Source of the DNA: Bremerella cremea
GTDB taxonomy: Bacteria; Planctomycetota; Planctomycetia; Pirellulales; Pirellulaceae
Assembly: GCF_003335505.1 (NCBI RefSeq)
Contig: NZ_QPEX01000010.1
Coordinates: 868,001 to 932,000 of the forward strand
Direction: 5' to 3'
DNA length: 64,000 nucleotides
Below the pieces are notes generated by a model, which was given only the letters and a program-made list of their open reading frames with translations, had not been told where the DNA came from and did not search any database. Below, one piece after another: positions 57,346 through 64,000 of the stretch. The position numbers and the translations under genes are program-made. Position 1 is the first letter of the stretch. Each line of letters opens with the position of its first letter.

Positions 57346-58600
57346 ACCAAGCCTCCCGTCCCTTTATGGTCCACTGCGAAAGTAACTGGAGCGCGGCGGC
57401 GTCATGGTCTTCAACGCAAATCCAAGGCTTAACTTCGGGCACAAGGGCTTGTTTCGCCGGAGCATCGGAAGCGGATGAAAAGCCGCTGCTACGAAGAACG
57501 ATCATCCGACTCGTTGGCATCGCGCAGGCACTAAAATCGGTCGAAATGGAAACAGACCAGTCGCACTCACGCCCCATTTTTCGCCAGGATACCGGCTGGG
57601 GGATCGGTTGTAGTCTGGCCAAGCGATCCATTGTCCGTTGAATGCTGGCCTGGGAACCGGTCATCTGTTCTTCATGCGTTCCAAAATCGAGTACAACGAC
57701 GTTATGTTGTTGGGCGAGTTCCGTCGCGATACTCGCGGCAATTCGGATGGCCCATTCAAACGTGCTATCGGGGCCAAACCCTTGATGCGAATTGCGATCA
57801 AGATCAACATAGATGCGCGCCCGCGTTTGGGCCGATCCTTGGCGTTCCGAAACGATGAACCGACCGTGCCGGGCCGTCAGCGACCAATGGATTGTGCGTA
57901 GCGAATCTCCCTGTCGAAAAGGCCGAACGCCCGTGCGTTCTCCTTCCTGACCGGTCCGTTGATCGCTGGGCGAGGTTACGCTGCGATGGTTGCCTTGCGG
58001 TAGAGGAAAGTTCGACAGGCGAAAGGTCTTTGGCCAGACGGTCAGTTCCTGCTGGACCTTCACTAGTCGCTTGGCTTTCCAAAGTCCAAAGGGGAATTCG
58101 GTAACAATCCGTGGCGGTGCTTGAGGGTACACGCCACGCTGCAGTGGTTGAAAACGCCAGACGAATTCGCATCGCGACCAACCAGGAATGCGTGCCAAAG
58201 CCACTGCAGCTTCGTTACTATCGTTGGATGAGTCGTCAATAAAGAAACCGTTCTCAATCGCCAAACCCCAGACAGGGATGGGCCAACGATTGCCAATTTC
58301 GACGACCACTTCCGCCTTTTCGCCTTCGCAGCAACGTCGCGTGCGGAACTTCAATTCGCACGAAACACCTCGCAGCCCGATCCATGGCCAAACCACGCCC
58401 AGTCCAACCACGGCCAGAATCGTCAGCAATAGCACGTAACCTTGGGGTGTCACGAAGATCCCCATCGCCAGTGCCACAGCTGCGAGGATAAGCAGAATGC
58501 CGATGGGCGTTTTCAGCCAATAGACATATTTGTTTGCCCACGGCGTATAGTCGCTCGTCAACCAGGCCCAGCGGCTGGCAGACGCGTGTGTGTTACTCAT
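57335..58600 (-). CDS. DUF58 protein, first gene of the eight-gene unit
   Basis: 421 residues. Two N-terminal helices (about 30-75, PIGILLILAAVALAMGIF and LLLTILAVVGLGVVWPW) precede a beta-sandwich and the DUF58 core (GERTGVRPFRQGDSLRTIHW, then RHGRFIVSERQG), which has a VWA-like fold. DUF58 proteins accompany MoxR ATPases as substrate-binding partners. The 297 bp upstream hold no gene; a TTGACA on the minus strand (58674-58669) lacks a good -10 box, so the promoter is uncertain. Confidence 0.88.
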   Translation of the reverse strand: MSNTHASASRWAWLTSDYTPWANKYVYWLKTPIGILLILAAVALAMGIFVTPQGYVLLLTILAVVGLGVVWPWIGLRGVSCELKFRTRRCCEGEKAEVVVEIGNRWPIPVWGLAIENGFFIDDSSNDSNEAAVALARIPGWSRCEFVWRFQPLQRGVYPQAPPRIVTEFPFGLWKAKRLVKVQQELTVWPKTFRLSNFPLPQGNHRSVTSPSDQRTGQEGERTGVRPFRQGDSLRTIHWSLTARHGRFIVSERQGSAQTRARIYVDLDRNSHQGFGPDSTFEWAIRIAASIATELAQQHNVVVLDFGTHEEQMTGSQASIQRTMDRLARLQPIPQPVSWRKMGRECDWSVSISTDFSACAMPTSRMIVLRSSGFSSASDAPAKQALVPEVKPWICVEDHDAAALQLLSQWTIKGREAWCGS

Positions 58601-58897
58601 CTTCGATGATTCCTAAACCGTATGCAGACCAGGCATGCGCACCTGCGCACACTTCGGTACGTGCTCGATGTCAACCAAGGACGATCGCACAACCAATTCG
58701 CACCCTCCGCGAACCGGTCGGCTAATATTGGCTTCGGCAAAAAGAGAGACTGAACATGGTCTTCCAACCACGGACGCAGGCCATTGGCATGCAAAGCGGC
58801 AGGCAATTCGTGCTCAATCCAGGAAGCAGACCAGATGCATAACTAGAGACGCACGTCGCGCGTGATTTCCTCTAGCTGAAAGCACCTGTTTACAGGA

Positions 58898-59344
58898 TTA
58901 AGAGATGGGCGGGCCACGAGGAGAGGGCAGCCCCAATAGCTGACACTTCTGCGGTGACGCTTCGCAAAGAAAGAAAGGTTCCCTGAATAAGTCAGAAGAA
59001 ACCTCAGGCGAATCGACAAGCAGCGCGCCTTGGTGCAAAACCGCGATGATTTCGCACAGCACGCAGTGATGACCTTGGGTCCAACGATTCCCACTCAGAC
59101 GGTTTGAAGTATCGTCATGCTTCGCTGGCGGGTGGCAATGATCGGTCTGACCATGCCCATGTCCGCTATGCGAATGCTTGTGGGCACGCTCGCAAGAATG
59201 GCTGTGGCCATGACAGCAATGGTGATCGTGATGCCCCAAGCCTGGGATTGCGTGCAGCAACTGTGCCCCGCCTGATCCAAATAGGATCACGGCAAGGCAA
59301 AGCCATGCGGCAATTTTTCGGATTGGGAGAAAACGCTTCACCAA
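58898..59344 (-). CDS. Exported His/Cys-rich DUF2946-type protein
   Basis: 148 residues. A signal helix (IAAWLCLAVILFGSGGA) is followed by LLHAIPGLGHHDHHCCHG and a long His/Cys-rich region (about 19 His in total), then a HHCVLCEIIAVLHQG motif and the C-terminal PRGPP, which is a mark of DUF2946 proteins. Metal binding, probably copper or zinc, is inferred from composition. It is on the same strand as the eight-gene unit, 297 bp before it, and resembles the protein encoded at 61250-61729. Confidence 0.75.
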   Translation of the reverse strand: MVKRFLPIRKIAAWLCLAVILFGSGGAQLLHAIPGLGHHDHHCCHGHSHSCERAHKHSHSGHGHGQTDHCHPPAKHDDTSNRLSGNRWTQGHHCVLCEIIAVLHQGALLVDSPEVSSDLFREPFFLCEASPQKCQLLGLPSPRGPPIS

Positions 59345-60004
59345 GTTTATCCAAGCTCGTCGCAGTCAATTGAAACGAATCTCGTGGCATTCTGCTCTGG
59401 GAAACGGCGGGGCGTCAATTGTCATTGCCGCAGAGACGCGAAAATTCACGCAGTCCTCATAACAGCCTTGGCCGGAATCCATGGTCGAGCTTCGCCACCG
59501 ATATTCCTTAGAAGTATAGTCTCCACACCTACGCAAAAGCAACAAGAACGTTTCTGCAAGTCACTTGCAATACGAAGAATGCCGACGAAAAAAGATTCAA
59601 CTGAACCCGACACCAACTCAACAGTGAGGTCTGTCGCCAGCCTTCCTGGGGGGCATCGGCTTGACGGCCGATGCGACTGGTTTCTGCTTTTTACCGCTGT
59701 CGTTCGAGCAACTGAGTCACCCCTCGCAGAACGCTCGTAGCAGAGTGGACAAACGCAACCCACTTGCGAACGGCAGCGTCGTGGAAGCGCCTCTGGCGGC
59801 ATCAAGGAAGCCGATGCGGGAACCTCTCATGACACGGGCAAACTGAAGAGCCGAAAGCGAGAGCTTGTTCCGCTTTCCAGCTAGCGGAACGAGAATTCCG
59901 ACAAGCACATCTTTGAAGTCAGCAGAGGACTTGGAGCCCGCTTCAACGAGTACTGCTTGAGTCCCTAGCGACTCAAGCAGAATGGTTGAACCAGATCGAT
60001 CTGA
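59345..60004. other. 660-bp intergenic region with a palindrome
   Basis: No gene that I can support. GCATCGGC (59653-59660), loop TTGACG, GCCGATGC (59667-59674) is a perfect 8-bp hairpin, REP-like in form. Frames at 59384-59740 (plus) and 59446-59805 (minus) overlap each other and have no recognisable features. Confidence 0.45.
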
Positions 60005-60481
60005 CTACTGCTCAGCCTTCTTGGCGGCATCGTAAAGCTTCTTGATTCCACTCATCAAAGCTTCGTGTTCCGCATGAAGCTTTGCGTGAATCTTGGCAAA
60101 TTCGGCGTGCTTGGCGGCGTCGTCGGCATGTTGCTTCGCCAACTCGTCATGGCCTGTTCCGTCGCCGTTCTCCTCATGGGCTTCAATCTCTTCTTCGTGA
60201 TGACGTGCATGGTCTTCGTGAGCCCGGATCATCGCATCGTGCTGAGCTAAATCCGCGTCGTGGTCCAAGATTTCGGCTTGCAGGCGCATCAGCATCGCCA
60301 AGGCTTTCAAGTGTTGCACGTGCCATTTGGCATGGTCGTCTAGCCACTTATCGTGCTCCAGATGCGCTTCGACATGCTCTTTCTCCATGGCCTCATGCGA
60401 TTCATCCGCACGTGCCTGGGGAGACCACGCCAACAAAGCCAACAACAACGGGGCCGCTGCCAGATACAAGGTGTTCTTCAT
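60005..60481 (-). CDS. Exported histidine-rich helical protein
   Basis: 158 residues: a signal peptide (LYLAAAPLLLALLAWSPQARA) and then a mature chain almost wholly of amphipathic helix, with 20 His among about 130 residues plus many Asp, Glu and Lys (for example HDAMIRAHEDHARHHEEE). His often recurs at 3-4 residue spacing, so they would line one face. No named family is recognised; a periplasmic metal buffer is the likely role, in keeping with its neighbours. Confidence 0.75.
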   Translation of the reverse strand: MKNTLYLAAAPLLLALLAWSPQARADESHEAMEKEHVEAHLEHDKWLDDHAKWHVQHLKALAMLMRLQAEILDHDADLAQHDAMIRAHEDHARHHEEEIEAHEENGDGTGHDELAKQHADDAAKHAEFAKIHAKLHAEHEALMSGIKKLYDAAKKAEQ

Positions 60482-61249
60482 GGACTCGCTATCCTTCTTC
60501 TCAGAAATTGGGTCAGAAAAAAACGACTGTACCTTTGCGTTTAAGGATTCATAGCTTGTAGCGATGGTTGGGTCAAACCAAACTTCGTTGATCTCACGCG
60601 CAAAGCGTCCGTGATCGAGCGTCGAAAGTGGTATTGTGGTTTCCTCAGCGCCCGAAGAAACTTACTTCGCGTTAATTCCCAGAAATGCTAATGAAGACAT
60701 CTTGCAACTCATTCGCATGTAGATAGAATCAGCTACACGATTGGCAAATCGCAAATAACACGCCTAGCCCGAACGCCCAATCCGGGTGGATCGGCTGTAA
60801 GCCCAAGAGATATACGCCCTAATGCTGACCGAAGGAAAGCCGATTGTTGCCGGAGCTTATTGTTAAGCTTTTCAGCGAAAACCGCCCGCAGCAAGGAAAG
60901 TTAGCGTATGCATCTTGTAACGGCGTGGCTGGCTGTTTAAGTTAGTCATTACGCAAAGGCCAATTTCGTACTGCCAGTTTCTGCTGGAAGTCGTACCAAT
61001 TCATTCCATTTCACCTGTCGGTGCAGCAACCTTGCTGCGCACAGTATCTCTGAGGAGTTTAGGCCTGTTCTTGCGTGGTCGCTATCTCTAAGTCGACTGG
61101 TTCAACCAAGCGATACGAGAAGTTAATCAAGCGGCATAGAAAGCAAAGTGGTCTGTCCTGCCTGGACAGCAAACCCGACACTTTCCGCAGTCATTAGACG
61201 CACGTTGCTGCCTAACCTTTCCGGATAAAAGCCCTTAACCTAGATAACT
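60482..61249. other. 768-bp divergent intergenic region
   Basis: Between the two divergently read His-rich protein genes. No gene is supported. A small perfect inverted repeat CTGTCC-TGCCT-GGACAG (61152-61168) lies about 80 bp before the plus-strand gene and could be an operator. Otherwise I see nothing in it. Confidence 0.4.
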
Positions 61250-61729
61250 ATGTTCCCCCACCTTTACCGCAGCACATCCTGGATACTCTCCGCTGCTCTG
61301 CTTCTCTTCGCAGGGTTGGGAGACGGTCTGCACATGCTGCCAGGTATGGGACACGCGGGACATTGCCACGGTTGGGCATGTCAGCATGCTGACATGGGGA
61401 ACGATTCCCACACATGCCACAACCATAATGGTCGTGCCCACAAGCCGAAATCATCTTGCAGCAGTCACTCTCAAGGTTGCTCAACGACATCACTAGCAAT
61501 CGTAGCGGACGAAACAAACACTAAGAGCGATGCCTCTGGCCAGATGCAAGACGACCACGTCTGTGGACTCTGCAAGTTTCTGGCTAGTCTGAAGCAAATC
61601 ACACCAACGAATATTCAGTCCGATGCCTGGTCCACTTTGGAAATTCACCAGGCCGTGGCACAAGCCAAATGCCCTTACACGGTAAAGGCTTTTTCTTACC
61701 AGGGACGTGCCCCCCCGGTTCTTACTTAA
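61250..61729 (+). CDS. Exported His/Cys-rich DUF2946-type protein, second copy
   Basis: 159 residues. Signal helix (WILSAALLLFAGLGDG), then LHMLPGMGHAGHCHGWACQH, a His/Cys/Ser-rich stretch, DHVCGLCKFLASLKQ and the C-terminal GRAPP. The order of these elements matches the protein at 58898-59344 (LHxxPGxGH, CHG, HxCxLC, GxPP), so the two are probable paralogues. It is read in the opposite direction to the other His-rich genes. Metal binding is inferred. Confidence 0.72.
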   Translation: MFPHLYRSTSWILSAALLLFAGLGDGLHMLPGMGHAGHCHGWACQHADMGNDSHTCHNHNGRAHKPKSSCSSHSQGCSTTSLAIVADETNTKSDASGQMQDDHVCGLCKFLASLKQITPTNIQSDAWSTLEIHQAVAQAKCPYTVKAFSYQGRAPPVLT

Positions 61730-62143
61730 GCGGCGATCTGCTTCGCCTCGCCACGACACAGGCCCTCTAGCTTGGATGCTCTAAGTCCCAACTAGGGATC
61801 ACCTGGGCAGCAACCTTTTTGTCAAGCGAGGCCGTTTCAGGCAGTTCATCCGCAAGCAGTGCTCCGAGTTCTTTCCTCTGAAGCTAAAAGTCGCTGAGTC
61901 GATCAAAGCGAAGAGAAGAGGAACACCGGGCCGTCTCTCTCGAAATTAGATGCGAATCCCAGGCAACCGGTCCGTTTCCAAGGCCGCCGAGTTGCTAAGG
62001 CGATCGCTTCCGATAACCAATCAAGATTGGTTGCCACTACCAATCGGCGCCAAAACAGGTGGACGCAAAGGTATTTGGATCCTGCATGTTAGGCGGGAAT
62101 GGTTCCATACTTTCAATCTCTCAATGACAAGGTATTTCTCCCC
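61730..62143. other. 414-bp region upstream of the Flp pilin gene
   Basis: No gene seen. AACCAATC-AA-GATTGGTT (62015-62032) is a perfect 8-bp-arm inverted repeat about 110 bp before the pilin start and may be a regulator site for the pilus locus. Confidence 0.4.
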
Positions 62144-62506
62144 ATGATTATGAAACTTTTTCGCAACCGTAAGGGTCAAGGTTTGGTCGAATACGGTCTG
62201 ATCATCGCCGGCGTGGCCCTGATCTGTGCCGCTGCCGTCTCGGTCTTCGGTCACAAGACCAGCGACCTGATCGCCGCAGTTGCCACCGTTCTGCCAGGTG
62301 CTCACGCGGACGACAATGGTTCGATCACAAGCGGAAAATTGATCGAGACCACTTCGGCGGTTGATGGTGCCGGTGGCGCTCAGCCCATTGCACTTGACGT
62401 TTCAACTATTAGTACCAATTCTGGAAATACACGTCTCGGAAACAACGTGATGGGTTCGGACATTACGGGTGGCTTCGGCGGACTTATCGCCGAAGTAGGC
62501 GAATAG
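62144..62506 (+). CDS. Flp-type pilin with C-terminal extension
   Basis: 120 residues from ATG 62144 (or 118 from ATG 62150). A short basic leader (KLFRNRKG) precedes the Flp cleavage and helix motif QGLVEYGLIIAGVALICAAA. Normal Flp pilins are about 50-70 residues; this one carries roughly 70 more, Gly/Ser/Thr-rich residues (SGKLIETTSAVDGAGG, ISTNSGNTRLGNNV), perhaps a surface-exposed part. It starts the Tad locus. Confidence 0.85.
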   Translation: MIMKLFRNRKGQGLVEYGLIIAGVALICAAAVSVFGHKTSDLIAAVATVLPGAHADDNGSITSGKLIETTSAVDGAGGAQPIALDVSTISTNSGNTRLGNNVMGSDITGGFGGLIAEVGE

Positions 62507-62544
62507 CAGTTAACTACGCATACTAAGCGTACCTTTGCGTAGGA

Positions 62545-62585
62545 CCTCCGCGGGTTTGCCTTGTGCGGCCCGCGGGGGTTCTCAT
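62545..62585 (+). terminator. Hairpin between pilin and prepilin peptidase genes
   Basis: CCTCCGCGGG (62545-62554) pairs with CCCGCGGGGG (62569-62578, one G-T pair), followed by TTCTCATTTTT. It would lower transcription past the pilin gene, giving more pilin than the machinery genes. Confidence 0.65.
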
Positions 62586-62616
62586 TTTTCGAGTTTCCCG
62601 GAGGACAAACAACGCG

Positions 62617-63054
62617 ATGGTCGACTGGACGATTCTGGTTCCTCTGGGCGTGCTGCTGATCGCAACCATATGCGACCTGCGTACTAGGGAGATTCCCGAT
62701 AGCTTGTCGATCGTGCTGCTGGCCTGGGGACTTATCGCCAAACTGGCCGGCTGGATTACGCTTCCGTGGGCAGCCTTACTGCTGGGATTGGCCTTGGGGC
62801 TGGTGGTTACGATACCCCTGTTCTGGGTCGGCGGCCTGGGAGGTGGCGATGTCAAGTTGATTACAGCGTTAGGTTGGGTAATGGGTCCGGTGGGACTGGG
62901 CATTACCTTGCTGGCCATGGCAATCGCAGGCGGCGCGTTAGCGCTACTCGCGTTGATGCGGGGCCAGAAAGATTATGCCTACGTACCGGCCATTTTGTTC
63001 GGTGCTGTGGTTTGTGGATTGTGTGAGTGGATTTGTCAGGTTGACCTCGTTTAG
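62617..63054 (+). CDS. Prepilin peptidase of the Tad pilus (TadV/CpaA, A24A family)
   Basis: 145 residues from ATG 62617, with GGAGG upstream. Five or six helices. The two catalytic aspartates are in CDLRTREIPDSL and the GxGD-type motif GGLGGGDVKLI. It lacks the N-methyltransferase domain of PilD, as expected for TadV/CpaA, and would cleave the Flp leader of the preceding gene product and the TadE-like pseudopilins after it. Confidence 0.9.
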   Translation: MVDWTILVPLGVLLIATICDLRTREIPDSLSIVLLAWGLIAKLAGWITLPWAALLLGLALGLVVTIPLFWVGGLGGGDVKLITALGWVMGPVGLGITLLAMAIAGGALALLALMRGQKDYAYVPAILFGAVVCGLCEWICQVDLV

Positions 63055-63105
63055 CAAACAGGACTGCTGAAATTACGATGAAATAGATTTACCCCCGTGG
63101 AAGTC

Positions 63106-63930
63106 ATGAAAACGCAAAGGAAAGGTTCATCCCTGGTCGAATTCGCCCTGGTATCGCTGGTGCTATACCTGCTGCTAGGGGCAATTCTCACCTTCGGCCA
63201 TGCGTTGTACGTCGCTCAACAGGTACAGATGTCGGCTGATTTTTTGGCCCGTGAGATTTCTCGACGACCTTTAAGCGTTCAAGATGAATCACTGCGCGAT
63301 GCCCTGGCCGATGGAACGATCAACTCTACGATCTTCAACGAAGAGCTTCTGATCTTCGATCTCAACCAACTTTCTGATCGCACCGATGCAGAAGAACTGC
63401 AGGAAACAATCGCCAACTGGCCGATCGTCAATCGGATGCTCTCGGTGGTGATGATCAACAACGGAACGAACTTTCAGATCCCCGGTGCGGTACCACGGGT
63501 GATCAATGGCAAAACGCGGATTCAGATTGCCAAAACATTCGCTGCTGAATCAGATCAAGATGATGACTGGGTGGACGTTGTAGAAGAAGTTCTCACTTCC
63601 GCTGGCGATAGCCTTTACCCGCCCGACACTGACGCAGGCGGCGTGGTAGCGCTTCGGATTAACTATCCAATCCACTCAGTCTTCTTCACCGCAATGGATC
63701 CGCCGCCTAAGGATGCCAAATTTGCCGATCCCAACGCCAACTTTATGGAAGTTGCCAATCCAGGAGAAGAATTCACCGAGGCGGCTCCCAAGAAACTAGA
63801 CCCTCGTACGGAACTCTACGGCGGCGACAAAGGACTTGGTCGCCAATACGCCTGGGGAACGCAAGTAAGGCCATACCGAAGGATCGTCTCTGGCCAAGCG
63901 ATCTATCGCAGGGAAGTCTTCACGCAGTAA
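63106..63930 (+). CDS. TadE-like pseudopilin
   Basis: 274 residues from ATG 63106; a GTG at 63097 is an alternative start. The N-terminus KGSSLVEFALVSLVLYLLLG is the TadE signature with cleavage before SLVEF, followed by a periplasmic domain rich in Asp and Asn. Family members are minor pseudopilins of the Flp pilus. It is followed after 19 bp by the start of another gene in the same direction. Confidence 0.85.
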   Translation: MKTQRKGSSLVEFALVSLVLYLLLGAILTFGHALYVAQQVQMSADFLAREISRRPLSVQDESLRDALADGTINSTIFNEELLIFDLNQLSDRTDAEELQETIANWPIVNRMLSVVMINNGTNFQIPGAVPRVINGKTRIQIAKTFAAESDQDDDWVDVVEEVLTSAGDSLYPPDTDAGGVVALRINYPIHSVFFTAMDPPPKDAKFADPNANFMEVANPGEEFTEAAPKKLDPRTELYGGDKGLGRQYAWGTQVRPYRRIVSGQAIYRREVFTQ

Positions 63931-63949
63931 GTCGACAGAAAACAATTCT

Positions 63950-64000
63950 ATGGCCAAACGAACTACTTCCTCCCGACGTCCATCGATCTTGCTCCCCTTG
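63950..64000 (+). CDS. Start of a further Tad-locus gene, cut by the window end
   Basis: An ATG at 63950, 19 bp after the TadE-like gene, opens MAKRTTSSRRPSILLPL with no stop before the window end. A basic leader followed by hydrophobic residues would suit another TadE/TadG-like protein, but only 17 codons are visible. Confidence 0.45.
   Translation, partial: MAKRTTSSRRPSILLPL

Noticed and set aside
59384..59805. Overlapping plus and minus frames of about 119 codons
   Set aside because: They are antisense to each other and neither shows domains or signals; I could not prefer one.

Overview
The window reads as a chromosome segment from a planctomycete, most likely the Pirellulaceae (Blastopirellula/Bremerella-like). 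The reasons are a DUF1559 prepilin-type protein paired with a small carboxypeptidase-regulatory-like lipoprotein, many secreted proteins of lineage-restricted type, futalosine-pathway menaquinone genes, a Tat-exported Gfo/Idh/MocA oxidoreductase, an iron-sulfur photolyase and a Tad-type Flp pilus locus. This placement is inference from gene content; there is no rRNA gene in the window.

Layout. 1-6.2 kb: the end of a UvrD/PcrA helicase, a small membrane protein, then a YhaO/SbcD-like protein coupled to a very long YhaN/SbcC-like ATPase. 6.3-16 kb: a secreted alpha/beta hydrolase, mqnA-mqnC, a zinc-ribbon membrane protein, miaA, hisE-hisG and a MocR regulator facing metE. 16-25 kb: metE, small secreted proteins, a carbonic anhydrase-SulP pair, and an O/P-type porin followed by a cysteine-rich lipoprotein. 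25-34 kb: an RNA methyltransferase, birA-pyc, and the phosphate-control cluster phoR-phoU-phoB. 34-45 kb: Gfo/Idh oxidoreductase, apbE, an OB-like secreted protein, FeS photolyase, PAS-AraC regulator, lipoprotein + DUF1559, M28 peptidase and tRNA-Ser(GCU). 45-46.6 kb: a gene-poor stretch with a probably broken gene and a 9-bp tandem repeat.

46.6-61.7 kb is the most unusual part. Eight minus-strand genes are packed with 4-bp overlaps or gaps of at most 21 bp: DUF58 protein, transglutaminase-like membrane protein, MoxR ATPase, ArsP/DUF318-like permease, a polytopic SPFH protein, HflC-like, HflK-like, and a P1B-type ATPase whose CPx motif is Cys-Pro-Gly. Upstream lie three small exported histidine-rich proteins, two of which look like paralogues of the DUF2946 type. 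My reading is an envelope metal-handling system in which a MoxR/DUF58/transglutaminase-like chaperone module and a three-member SPFH scaffold assemble or protect a pump and a permease. I do not know a described system with this composition. Several catalytic or ligand residues are altered (transglutaminase Cys to Asp, ATPase CPC to CPG).

62.1-64 kb opens a Tad/Flp pilus locus (Flp pilin, prepilin peptidase, TadE-like, start of a further gene). Regulatory signals I can support include matching TTTACA-N5-TTAACA (Pho-box-like) elements before phoU and before the porin, repeated CTGT(N)ACCC motifs between mocR and metE, a 30-bp inverted repeat before apbE, and several clear intrinsic terminators.
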